DNA of 62,821 bases, taken from DYEP01 sp040755615 (GTDB lineage Bacteria > Bacillota > Sulfobacillia > DUSP01 > DYEP01). The position numbers and the translations under genes are program-made. Positions 24,266-32,282 of the stretch are shown here, piece by piece (the stretch's first letter is position 1; every line of letters starts with the position of its first letter). A model generated the notes under the pieces. The model did not search any database, was not told the origin of the DNA, and was given only the letters and a program-made list of their open reading frames with translations. The stretch is taken from the NCBI GenBank assembly GCA_040755615.1, contig JBFMAL010000014.1, positions 1 through 62,821 on the forward strand, given 5' to 3'.

Positions 24266-25812
24266 TATACAGGCTTGGTATAGACGTGGGCGGCACCAAC
24301 ACGGACGCAGTCATACTGGACGAGGCAAACGTTCCAGTCGCCAAGGCCAAGACACCTACAACAGAGGACGTTACCTCCGGTATCCTGAAGGTGCTCGATC
24401 TGGTGCTTGAACCGGGAAACGTGGACGTTGCGCAGATTAAGTACGCGATGCTGGGGACTACTCACTGCACCAACGCGATCGTGGAGAGAAAAAGGCTCTG
24501 CAGGGTGGCGGTGATCAGGCTCGGCGCCCCCGCCACTTTGGCCATCAAACCGCTGACCGGGTGGCCCGAGGACTTAAAAGCGGCCATCGGCGACATGCGG
24601 TTCGTGGTTGGCGGCGGGCATGAGTTCGACGGCAGGCGCATCGCTCCTGTTGATGAGCAGGAGCTACGGCGCATCTGTGGACAGGTCAAGGGGAGAGCCG
24701 AAGCAGTAGCGGTAACGTCCGTGTTCTCCCCGGTCAACACTGAAGACGAAAAGCTGGCGGCGGAGATCATCCGCTCCGAGCTCGGGGACATCCCAGTTTC
24801 GCTCTCACACGAGATCGGCAGCATCGGTTTGCTGGAGCGCGAGAACGCCACCGTGCTGAATGCCGCGGTGGTGCGGGTGGCCAGGTCCATTGCTGAAGCT
24901 TTTGATAAGGCGCTGAAGGACCGCGGCATATCTGCGCGCATGTATTTTGGGCAGAACGACGGTACGCTGATGAGCGTGGATTACGCAGTGCGCTACCCAA
25001 TTCTCACTGTGGCGTGCGGACCCACCAACAGCATAAGGGGCGCAGCGTTCCTTTCGGGTTACAGGGATGCGCTTGTGGTCGACGTGGGCGGCACCACAAC
25101 AGACGTAGGGGTGCTCGCCAACCGGTTTCCCAGGGAGTCGTCGGTAGCCGTGGAGATCGGCGGCATAAGAACAAACTTCCGCATGCCTGACCTCATATCC
25201 ATCGGCCTCGGCGGAGGAACGATTGTAAGGGCGGATGGCGGTAACATCAGGATCGGCCCTGACAGCGTGGGGTACAGGTTGACCCGTGAGGCGCTGGTGT
25301 TCGGCGGGACCACGCTGACTGCAACCGACGTAGCGGTGAAATTGGGCATTGCTGCCATCGGTGATGTAAGAAGGCTTGGCAGCGTCACGTCCGGGTTTGC
25401 CGAAGAAGCACACCGGCAGATGGTTAAAATGATGGAGGACGTGATCGATCGCATGAAGACCAGCCCCGAACCCTGCCCAGTCATTGTGGTGGGCGGCGGG
25501 AGCATCCTTGTTCCCGACAAGCTTTGTGGGGCTAGTGAAGTGGTGCGTCCGGCTCATTTCGAGGTGGCCAATGCCATTGGCGCCGCCATCGCCCAGGTAA
25601 GCGGTGAGATAGAAAGGGTGTTCTCCCTGGAGAACTTGGGCCGCGAGGAAGCGCTCAGGCAGGCCAAAGAAATGGCTGTACAGGAAGCGATAAAGGCGGG
25701 CGCCGACCCCTCCAGCATCGAGATCGTGGAAGTGGACGACGTGCCCCTGGCTTACCTTCCTGGCAACGCCACAAGGATAAGAGTGAAGGCTGCGGGAAAG
25801 CTCGCGGGATAA
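24262..25812 (+). CDS. Hydantoinase/oxoprolinase-family protein (second copy)
   Basis: This is 516 residues from GTG 24262 (GTGA overlap with DUF917). A longer frame exists upstream, but it lies inside DUF917 and lacks a site. The nucleotide-fold motifs are intact: GIDVGGTNTDAVI (6-18), LSHEIGSIGLLERENATVLN (181-200) and VDVGGTTTDVGVL (273-285). It is about 170 residues shorter than classical HyuA/oxoprolinase and lacks the usual C-terminal domain, as does the first copy. A partner HyuB is not encoded here. A strong terminator follows, closing the region. Confidence 0.87.
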   Translation: MIYRLGIDVGGTNTDAVILDEANVPVAKAKTPTTEDVTSGILKVLDLVLEPGNVDVAQIKYAMLGTTHCTNAIVERKRLCRVAVIRLGAPATLAIKPLTGWPEDLKAAIGDMRFVVGGGHEFDGRRIAPVDEQELRRICGQVKGRAEAVAVTSVFSPVNTEDEKLAAEIIRSELGDIPVSLSHEIGSIGLLERENATVLNAAVVRVARSIAEAFDKALKDRGISARMYFGQNDGTLMSVDYAVRYPILTVACGPTNSIRGAAFLSGYRDALVVDVGGTTTDVGVLANRFPRESSVAVEIGGIRTNFRMPDLISIGLGGGTIVRADGGNIRIGPDSVGYRLTREALVFGGTTLTATDVAVKLGIAAIGDVRRLGSVTSGFAEEAHRQMVKMMEDVIDRMKTSPEPCPVIVVGGGSILVPDKLCGASEVVRPAHFEVANAIGAAIAQVSGEIERVFSLENLGREEALRQAKEMAVQEAIKAGADPSSIEIVEVDDVPLAYLPGNATRIRVKAAGKLAG

Positions 25813-25827
25813 ACAGACGGTATGCAC

Positions 25828-25854
25828 GAGCCGGGTTTGAAGGCCCGGCTCTTT
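25828..25854 (+). terminator. Rho-independent terminator after the second hydantoinase-like gene
   Basis: GAGCCGGG and CCCGGCTC form an 8-bp stem around an 8-nt loop, followed by TTT. Confidence 0.8.
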
Positions 25855-26239
25855 CTGTTCTGCAGGTGCAAGAATTACCTGAGCCTTCAACCGCTCCCTC
25901 AGACCGCTGACCCAAGCTCCGGGGCACACATTTCAATGTACAGGATATCCGGAGACTCGTGCCGTACCTCATAGACTCAAAGCGCATGCAGGGCTGTCTT
26001 TTCTGCTTTCACCTTGCGTGGCCGGTTCAAGCCTGACTGGCAAGGACGCCAGTCCTCCAGTCTGGAGCTGGCCGCGCAAGGGCGTCTACCAGCATCGCTG
26101 AAGTCTCGCTCATCCCATGCCTTCCATGTCATCTAGCCCCTTGCACAGGGCGGGGACGGTGGCGCAACGCCTGCTCGCTCCGCTGGTACGCTAAGTCAGT
26201 TGCGTTTGGTTTTCAAAGCTCAGACATGACTGAAAGCCC
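25855..26239. other. Gene-free stretch
   Basis: No coherent frame, RNA or promoter is seen. GC content is high and several short frames overlap by chance. It probably belongs to the decayed insertion region that continues to 26570. Confidence 0.4.
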
Positions 26240-26570
26240 ATCGGCTCCTGGAGAGATGTCCAAGATTATGCTGAACGGGCTAAAAGAGCAGCTCTGTGCA
26301 TTGAGGATGGCACCGAAGACGCCATGGCGGTCATGACCTTTGGGAGAGGTGTCATAAGCGTGTGAGGATCACCCACGGGGGGAGCGTCTCAACCAGGAGA
26401 TTCGGTCGCAGGGAACGGGTGATACGGACATTTTTGACGAAGACTCTGCTTTAAGGCTCATTGGGGCTGTGCTAAAGGAAACTGTGGAAGAACGCTTTCG
26501 GGGAAAACGCCGGCGTAGCCTTTCCCGCATAACCGGACTTGACTCCCGGCAAAGTACATGGAAAGTCTAA
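26240..26570 (+). mobile_element. Decayed IS256-family (mutator) transposase remnant
   Basis: Pieces in three frames line up with the C-terminal part of IS256-type transposases: AERAKRAALCIEDGTEDAMA (about 26270-26330), RVRITHGG and RRERVIRTF, then SALRLIGAVLKETVEERF (about 26450-26510). Each is recognisable, but frameshifts and a stop separate them. The N-terminal two thirds and the inverted ends are gone. Confidence 0.6.
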
Positions 26571-26751
26571 GTCTTTGTGAAAGGAGAAAATGACGATGTG
26601 GCTTAACCTTCACGTTGCTGTGACTTTACCGGCATTCTTACCTTTTCCCGCTTCAATAATACTGCATTTACAAGCTGCACTGAGGAGTCTGGCGCAGACT
26701 TGAGCAACATGCAAAAAGACCCAGGAAAGTAAAGGAGAATGCGCAGGACCG

Positions 26752-26781
26752 TTGACGAACGTGCTGGGAATGAAGTATGAT
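26752..26781 (+). promoter_or_regulatory. Sigma-A-type promoter of the blaI-like gene
   Basis: TTGACG at 26752 and TATGAT at 26776 have an 18-nt spacer. The operator dyad begins 4 nt after the -10 element. Confidence 0.65.
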
Positions 26782-26784
26782 TGA

Positions 26785-26805
26785 ATTACTATGGGCCATA
26801 GTAAT
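26785..26805. promoter_or_regulatory. BlaI-type operator (perfect 10-1-10 palindrome)
   Basis: ATTACTATGG is followed by one base and its exact complement. It contains the TTACTA/TAGTAA arms typical of BlaI/MecI operators and lies across the expected transcription start of the repressor gene, so autoregulation is likely. Confidence 0.75.
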
Positions 26806-26844
26806 CATTCGCGGTCTGAGCCTAAGGAAGGCGGGTAGTGAAGG

Positions 26845-27264
26845 TTGAAAAAGCCTGTGGTCCCTGATTTCAAACCGCAAAAAGAGGGGCTGCGCCGGGT
26901 ACTCGGTGACCTGGAGGCGTGTGTCATGGAGATTGTGTGGCAGATGGGCGAGTGTTCCGTGAGGGACGTTTACGAACGGCTGCCGCTTGATAAGGAACTC
27001 GCTTACACCACGGTGATGACTGTGATGTCGCGCCTTTCTGACAAGGGTTTGCTTATCAGGCGGCCCAAAGGCAAAGCCTACATCTACGCACCAGCGATGG
27101 GAAGGGAGCAGTACCTGGAGAAAGTAGTCGGAGAAGTGATGGATTCGCTGCTTTTGACCCACAGGGATAAAGTGATCTCGCATTTTTTAGACCGGCTGGG
27201 TGAGGCTGACGAAAAGACTCTTGCTGAACTTGAGGAAATCATCAGGAAAAAGCGGGGGCAGTGA
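26845..27264 (+). CDS. BlaI/MecI/CopY-family transcriptional repressor
   Basis: This 139-residue protein has a winged helix (residues about 20-85): LGDLEACVMEIVWQMGECSV, then YTTVMTVMSRLSDKGLLIRR, the recognition part typical of BlaI. A C-terminal helix region provides the dimer. The start is TTG 26845 (KKPVVPDF). The stop overlaps the M56 protease gene by 4 nt. BlaI-type repressors bind a dyad over their own promoter, as seen at 26785, and are inactivated by cleavage through the partner protease. Confidence 0.92.
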   Translation: MKKPVVPDFKPQKEGLRRVLGDLEACVMEIVWQMGECSVRDVYERLPLDKELAYTTVMTVMSRLSDKGLLIRRPKGKAYIYAPAMGREQYLEKVVGEVMDSLLLTHRDKVISHFLDRLGEADEKTLAELEEIIRKKRGQ

Positions 27265-28196
27265 CTGTGACCTTGCTTGAGTCTTTCCTTGCACCATATG
27301 TCATTTATCTATTGCTGGCCGGCGCGCTTTCGTTCGGGGTGGCTGCAGGTTTTGAGAGGCTTTTCTCCCCCGGCCCCAGGACCCGGGTGTGGCTGTACGC
27401 GGGCGCCCTTACTCTTCCCTTCGTCACCTACATCAGCTATCTCATCCACGTAGCGAATACATGCCGGGTATACGGAACGGGCACCGGGCTACTCATCTGT
27501 GTGCTGGCTGCCCGGTACTGGTTACCCCTCGGGGGAGTCACTTGTCTTCTCTTTTCCGGGTATGTTCTCGTCCAGTGGCGCCGGCTAAGACCCCTGAAGC
27601 GCGGCACGGCGGCATGGGCTGACCCACAGGCACACGCGCGGGTACAGATGCTGCTTGGACGCCTCGGTCTGTGCAGGGAGCCGGAAGTATTCCTCCTTGA
27701 TACGATATACCCGCTGGCGTACGTGAAGGGATTCAGGAGGCCTGTGATATACCTCTCGCGCGGGCTTGTGGAGATCCTCGATGACCAGGAGCTGCAGGCG
27801 GTACTCGCCCACGAGGCAGCTCACATAGCCGGGGGCGACAACGCACTGAACCTGGTGCTGTTGTTTAGGGAACTGGCGTTCTTCTCTCCGTTTGCTCACC
27901 TGGCGTATGCAGCCTTCAGCCAGGCAAAGGAGGAGGCGGCCGATGCGCTCGCTGCATCGCGCACAGGACTTCAGGATGCGCTCGCCTCGGCCATCGTCAG
28001 GGTAACTAAGAGGACGGACGGGCTCAGGCGCTGCGCCCGTATGCACCTTGCTGAGAGTCACCTGGTGAGGCCAGCCGGACCGCTAGCACGGGTCAGGTAC
28101 CTGCTTGATGATGGCGCCCGGCATCGCTCCCGCTATATCTGCCTGGTGCTGCCTGCATTTGCACTCACGGTTGTTTTGTTGTCAGTGCTCTGCTAG
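27261..28196 (+). CDS. M56-family membrane metalloprotease (BlaR1-like, no sensor domain)
   Basis: This 311-residue protein has four membrane helices (about 12-30, 45-62, 75-105 and 290-308). The zinc motif HEAAH is at 184-188 (VLAHEAAHIAGGDN), and an AKEEAADALAA stretch near 225 holds the likely third ligand. It should cleave the BlaI-type repressor encoded just upstream. BlaR1/MecR1 proteins have an extra penicillin-binding domain of about 250 residues at the C-terminus, which is missing here, so the signal is not a beta-lactam bound in that way. The ABC exporter downstream is a plausible regulated target. Confidence 0.85.
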   Translation: MTVTLLESFLAPYVIYLLLAGALSFGVAAGFERLFSPGPRTRVWLYAGALTLPFVTYISYLIHVANTCRVYGTGTGLLICVLAARYWLPLGGVTCLLFSGYVLVQWRRLRPLKRGTAAWADPQAHARVQMLLGRLGLCREPEVFLLDTIYPLAYVKGFRRPVIYLSRGLVEILDDQELQAVLAHEAAHIAGGDNALNLVLLFRELAFFSPFAHLAYAAFSQAKEEAADALAASRTGLQDALASAIVRVTKRTDGLRRCARMHLAESHLVRPAGPLARVRYLLDDGARHRSRYICLVLPAFALTVVLLSVLC

Positions 28197-28213
28197 TATA
28201 GGTTTACCCGAAA

Positions 28214-28230
28214 CTACTACAGTTTGTAGC
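28214..28230. promoter_or_regulatory. BlaI-type half-dyad before the ABC exporter
   Basis: CTACTACAGTTTGTAGC contains CTACA-N3-TGTAG, matching the TACTACA/TGTAGTA operator class of BlaI/MecI. It lies 23 nt upstream of the ABC permease start, so the exporter may be controlled by the neighbouring repressor. Confidence 0.55.
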
Positions 28231-28252
28231 ACATGGAGGGGAAACGACAGGG

Positions 28253-29410
28253 ATGGGCTTTTTTTCCTTGGCATTTAAGAACCTACTGCGACACAGGATT
28301 CGCTCACTTCTCACGGTGCTGGCCATCGCGGCCGGTATCTTCATGCTTTACAGCTTTCTGTCCTTCAACAAGGGTTACCAGGCAGGCTTGCGCAGGGAAC
28401 TCGGCAACATGGGAGCCCACATGCTGGCCATCGCCAAAGGGTGCCCCTATGAAGCCACAGCGATGATCGTTCACGGCGGCACCATCACGGATTACTTGAC
28501 ACAGGAGGATCTTTTGCGGATCCGGGAGATGCCTGGCGTCGCCAGGGCGGTAGGCATGTTCATGAATCAAAAGCCACTTGAGCACGGCAAGGTGACGGTG
28601 ATATACGGCGTGGACGAGGAGGTATTCGCCTTAAAGCCCTGGTGGGTGGTGCGAGGCGACAGGCGGCTTGCGGAGGATAGCGTTATCCTGCCTGTGGACA
28701 TGGCGGAAAGGCTTGACGTCACGCTGGGGGATGCGCTGACCATCCCTGGCATAGACAGGGAGTTTCGGGTCGTCGGCCTGCTTGAGCGTACCGGCTCCCA
28801 GGATGACCAGTTCGTGTACATGTCTCTTTCGACTGCTCAGCAAATCTTTGACGCGGAGGACAGGCTCACGTCCATCGCCATACAAGTTGAAGACTTAGCC
28901 AGGATCCAGGATGTGGTACGGCAGGTGGAGTCGCTGCCTGACGTTCAGGCCGTTACCATGACGCAGGTGCTCGGGACGGTGGAGACACTGATGACCCAGG
29001 CGCAGGCCATGGTTACTACCATCGTCGTCGTCGCCATATTTATAAGCGCCATCGGGGTACTGAACACCATTTTAATGTCGGTGTTTGAGCGCACACGGGA
29101 GATAGGGATGATGAAGGCCGTGGGGTGTTCGGCTGCGGACATCTTCGCGCTCGTCTGGATCGAGAGCATGCTGCTTTCACTGGCCGGCGGGGCGCTCGGA
29201 GTCGCGGGGGCAATCGGCGGAGGCAGGCTCCTTGAGGGAGCCGCCCGGGCGCTTCTGCCCTTTGTGCCGGCCGGGAGCCTGATCGGCGCAGACTGGCGCA
29301 TCGCCGCCGTGAGCATTGCCTTGTCCATACTCCTTGGGATCGTGGCGGGTGCGTTTCCGGCCTATCGCGCCTCCGTGCTAAGTCCGATGGAAGCTATAAG
29401 GAGTGAGTGA
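28253..29410 (+). CDS. MacB/FtsX-type ABC exporter permease
   Basis: This 385-residue protein has one N-terminal helix (about 15-35), an extracytoplasmic domain (about 40-255) and three C-terminal helices with the FtsX core (SVFERTREIGMMKAVGCSAA near 280-300). This is the MacB/LolC layout. Such proteins use ATP in the cytoplasm to move substrates or do mechanical work outside the membrane. The start ATG 28253 begins MGFFSLAFKNLLRHRIRSLL. It overlaps no gene upstream but is tightly followed by its ATPase. A BlaI-type dyad lies in front. Confidence 0.9.
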   Translation: MGFFSLAFKNLLRHRIRSLLTVLAIAAGIFMLYSFLSFNKGYQAGLRRELGNMGAHMLAIAKGCPYEATAMIVHGGTITDYLTQEDLLRIREMPGVARAVGMFMNQKPLEHGKVTVIYGVDEEVFALKPWWVVRGDRRLAEDSVILPVDMAERLDVTLGDALTIPGIDREFRVVGLLERTGSQDDQFVYMSLSTAQQIFDAEDRLTSIAIQVEDLARIQDVVRQVESLPDVQAVTMTQVLGTVETLMTQAQAMVTTIVVVAIFISAIGVLNTILMSVFERTREIGMMKAVGCSAADIFALVWIESMLLSLAGGALGVAGAIGGGRLLEGAARALLPFVPAGSLIGADWRIAAVSIALSILLGIVAGAFPAYRASVLSPMEAIRSE

Positions 29411-29411
29411 T

Positions 29412-30077
29412 ATGAAGCCTCTGATCCTATGCGAGAAGATGAGCAAGTACTACAGGCGGGGCAGCGAAGTTGTGCGCGCCTTGCACGAGGTAGACCTGCG
29501 CGTGGACGAGGGTGAGTTTCTTTCGGTGGTTGGCCCTTCGGGTTCCGGGAAGACAACCCTATTAAACCTGATCGGATGCCTTGACACCCCATCCTCAGGC
29601 AGCTACGTATTCGATGGAAAGCAGACAGCCGGGCTTACCGATAGAGCGCTCGGGCACATCAGGAGGCAGGGCATCGGTTTTGTATTCCAACAGTTCTTCC
29701 TGCTGCCCACGCTCACCGTGAGGGAAAACGTCGAGCTTCCGCTCATGTTCGGGAGAGAGCGCGCTCGATCCCGCGTGGATGAAGTATTGGATATGGTCGG
29801 TCTCGGGCATAGGAAGCGGCATTTGCCCCGGGAGCTAAGCGGGGGTGAAATGCAGAGGGTGGCCATAGCACGGGCCCTGGTGAACAACCCGAGACTGCTC
29901 TTAGCTGATGAGCCAACTGGAAATCTGGACTCTGCCAACGCAGATATGGTGATGGCTCTGTTTAAGCAGCTGAACGCAGGGGGCATTACTCTGATCATGG
30001 TCACTCACAACAGTGAGCTCGCCCGACAGGCGGGGCGTACCATCACGATACGTGACGGAAAGATAAGTGAGGTGTAA
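29412..30077 (+). CDS. MacB/LolD-type ABC exporter ATPase
   Basis: This is 221 residues from ATG 29412, 8 nt after AAGGAG; a GTG at 29403 is too close to that site. Walker A GPSGSGKTT, signature LSGGEMQRVAIARAL, Walker B LLADEPTGNLD and the switch His (MVTHNSE) are all intact. It is the energising subunit for the preceding permease. The next gene follows after 3 nt, so the three form one unit. Confidence 0.93.
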   Translation: MKPLILCEKMSKYYRRGSEVVRALHEVDLRVDEGEFLSVVGPSGSGKTTLLNLIGCLDTPSSGSYVFDGKQTAGLTDRALGHIRRQGIGFVFQQFFLLPTLTVRENVELPLMFGRERARSRVDEVLDMVGLGHRKRHLPRELSGGEMQRVAIARALVNNPRLLLADEPTGNLDSANADMVMALFKQLNAGGITLIMVTHNSELARQAGRTITIRDGKISEV

Positions 30078-30080
30078 AGC

Positions 30081-30467
30081 ATGGGGAAGAGAGTAATTGT
30101 TTTTGTGTTTCTGTTTGTAGCGTTTGCGGGGTACTTCTTTTTCCGTGGCCTGCTTTCTCCGAAAGAGGTGTTCGGAGCGGAGGCGCCGCCGGGCGCCCGG
30201 ACGGTACGGATCAGTGAGATCCTCGCTAATCCCACAGCATATTCAGGTCAGACCCTGGTCGTTGACGGCAAGATTTCCCTGACCTGCGGCAGCGGTTGCT
30301 GGTTCTACATGGTGTCAGCCGATGGTAGTGAAGGGATCCTGGTTGATCTGGCACCCGCAGGCCTCACCGTACCGAGGAGAATCAACGCTTCGGTGCGCGT
30401 GTATGGTGGAGTGCGGGTTGAAGGAAATAGAGTGTTGCTTGAAGGTTTGCGCGTGGAGTTTCTCTAG
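30081..30467 (+). CDS. Membrane-anchored small OB-fold-like protein
   Basis: This 128-residue protein has an N-terminal signal/anchor (about 5-25). The rest is beta-rich: RTVRISEILANPTAYSGQ and VVDGKISLTCGSGCWFYM suggest a small OB fold with a Cys-x3-Cys pair that could bind metal or form a disulfide outside the membrane. It follows the MacB-like ATPase by 3 nt and is followed by a terminator, so it is the last gene of the exporter unit and may be its extracytoplasmic partner. I do not recognise a named family. Confidence 0.65.
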   Translation: MGKRVIVFVFLFVAFAGYFFFRGLLSPKEVFGAEAPPGARTVRISEILANPTAYSGQTLVVDGKISLTCGSGCWFYMVSADGSEGILVDLAPAGLTVPRRINASVRVYGGVRVEGNRVLLEGLRVEFL

Positions 30468-30492
30468 CAGTATACCCTCCCTCCATACAACA

Positions 30493-30524
30493 CCCGCCCG
30501 AACTCGGGGCGGGCCTCTTTTTTT
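30493..30524 (+). terminator. Rho-independent terminator after the MacB-type exporter unit
   Basis: CCCGCCC and GGGCGGG form a stem over a short loop, followed by a run of seven T. Confidence 0.88.
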
Positions 30525-30580
30525 GTGAGGAGGGTTTGCCTTGCTCTTGTGGAAGAATACAGCGGAGGCGGGATGCCGGA

Positions 30581-30793
30581 ATGATAGACGTGATACATAG
30601 GGCGCTTTCTGCGGGAAAGACCCTCAGGATCATATACATTGATGAAGATGGCCAGATCTCCGATCGTAGGATCCGCGTATCGTCGCTTCGGACAAAGAAG
30701 GACGGAAAAGAGATCGTGATGGCGCACGACCTGGCCCTCGGTGCCATCCGCAGTTTTCACATTGACCGCATCCTTGCGGCAGAGATCGATTGA
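30581..30793 (+). CDS. WYL-domain-like mini-protein
   Basis: This is 70 residues from ATG 30581, 10 nt after GGAGGCGG. The strand pattern KTLRIIYIDEDGQISDRRI and RSFHIDRILAAE resembles the beginning and end of a WYL domain, a ligand-sensing beta-barrel usually fused to a helix-turn-helix. Here no DNA-binding domain is attached. Seventy residues is enough for a small stand-alone version. It precedes the NUDIX gene by 16 nt and may be co-expressed. Confidence 0.6.
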   Translation: MIDVIHRALSAGKTLRIIYIDEDGQISDRRIRVSSLRTKKDGKEIVMAHDLALGAIRSFHIDRILAAEID

Positions 30794-30809
30794 CAGAAGG
30801 TGATCGGGC

Positions 30810-31223
30810 TTGAAGCAACAGCTGAGCGCGGGCGGGGTGGTGTTCACCGGTTCCGGCGATAGCGTACGCCTGCTCATGATAGAGGATCGCTGGGGAAGAT
30901 GGAGTTTTCCCAAGGGGCATGTTGAGCAGGGCGAGACGCTGATCCAGGCAGCTTTAAGGGAGGTCGAAGAAGAGACTGGGATTACAGGCGTCGTGCTCGC
31001 CGAACTGGGGGACGTGCAGTACTACTTCTGGGATGGACCGGACCTTATCAAAAAGCGCGCCGTCTACTTTCTTATCAAAGCGGAGTCCGAGAACATCATC
31101 CCGCAGACAGAAGAGATACATGATGCAGCCTGGGTTCCGCTTGATGAGGTGTCCAAGAAGAAGGGATATGACGACAATAGGGTCATAATCGAGCGAGCCC
31201 GGGCGGCCCTCTCTGAACAGTAG
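30810..31223 (+). CDS. NUDIX hydrolase
   Basis: This 137-residue protein has the NUDIX box GHVEQGETLIQAALREVEEE followed by TGI (about residues 35-57), including the metal-binding REVEEE. It cleaves a nucleoside-diphosphate-linked compound. The sub-type is not clear, but the closeness to Ap4A/diphosphoinositol-like small NUDIX proteins fits (ending WVPLDEVSKKKGYDDNR). The start is TTG 30810 (MKQQLSAGGVV). It is intact and of normal length. Confidence 0.9.
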   Translation: MKQQLSAGGVVFTGSGDSVRLLMIEDRWGRWSFPKGHVEQGETLIQAALREVEEETGITGVVLAELGDVQYYFWDGPDLIKKRAVYFLIKAESENIIPQTEEIHDAAWVPLDEVSKKKGYDDNRVIIERARAALSEQ

Positions 31224-31350
31224 TTTCTGTGTTCCGGGAGCCGGCGCGATGGTGGCCCATAGGCCCTTCATGGCAACATAGATGGCATTATGCCCTATAT
31301 GCCTTACACTATGCGCCGGGAGAAGTAATCTAGCTTCTGGAGGTTGTCTT

Positions 31351-32282
31351 ATGGAAGAGGCAATTTGCGCGGTGAACTTGACGCGAGATTTCCGGACAGT
31401 GAGAGCACTGGATAACCTCTGCCTTTCTGTACCGCAGGGGATCGTGTTTGGTTTTCTGGGGCCTAACGGTTCCGGCAAGACAACGACAATAAGGCTTTTG
31501 CTGGGGCTGCTCGAGCCTACGAGCGGCGGTGCCTCTGTACTGGGCTTTGACGTCTGCAAAAAGGCTGACGAAGTCCGCAAGAGATGCGGCGCGCTGCTTG
31601 AACACTCCGGACTTTACGAACGGCTGAGCGCCTTGGATAACCTCGAGTTCTACGGGCGCGTCTGGCAGATACCCGCCCCGGAGCGACGGGCGCGCATCAA
31701 AGAGCTGCTTCAACACCTTGACCTGTGGGATCGTAGGAAAGAGGTTGTCGCCACCTGGAGCCGGGGCATGAAGCAAAAGCTCGCCATAGCGCGCGCGCTT
31801 TTGCACCGACCTTCCCTGTTGTTCCTTGATGAACCTTCTGCAGGACTCGATCCGGTGGCTGCCTCTGCCCTGCGAGAGGATATTGGAAAACTCGTGAAAA
31901 GCGAAGGCGTCACTGTGTTTCTGACAACACTCACAACCTGGCAGAAGCCGAGAAAATGTGTGCCCAGGTAGGTGTGATCCGTAACGGCAAACTGCTGGCC
32001 GTGGGGCATCCGGACGAACTGCGTACTAGAGCCAGCGGTCCCAGAGCCGAGGTTGTGGGCAGGGGTATCACTGACCACATAGTCGAAAGGGTGATGAAGC
32101 TCGACAACGTGAGGGCCGCTTTAGTACAAAACGGAAGGCTCCTCGTGGATTACCGGGGAGCGGCCGGTATCCCCGCTCTCATCAGATTGCTCGTCCAGGA
32201 AGGGGTTGAGGTGGAGGAAGTGCGGAAAGGCGCCGCCAGCCTCGAAGAGGCGTTCCTTGGACTTATGGAGGCGGAAGCATGA
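31351..32282 (+). pseudogene. ABC-2 exporter ATPase, copy A, split by a 2-nt insertion
   Basis: ATG 31351 follows GGAGG and encodes an ABC-2 type ATPase: GPNGSGKTTT Walker A, SRGMKQKLAIARAL signature and LLFLDEPSAGLDP Walker B. Near 31925-31935 an extra AC dinucleotide (ACAACACTCACAACC) shifts the frame, so the first piece ends at 31971. The true sense (THNLAEAEKMCAQVGVIRNG) continues from 31956 to 32282 in the next frame. Without the insertion it would be one protein of about 310 residues. The same insertion is present in copy B, so it is older than the duplication. The second piece overlaps the permease start by 4 nt. Confidence 0.8.

Noticed and set aside
24805..25929. 374-codon minus-strand frame opposite the second hydantoinase-like gene
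   Set aside because: Antisense to a well-supported gene and running through its terminator, with no recognisable domain.
31900..31971. Programmed ribosomal frameshift in the split ABC ATPase
   Set aside because: No slippery heptamer or following stem-loop is visible. The extra AC dinucleotide within ACAACACTCACAACC is more simply a mutation.
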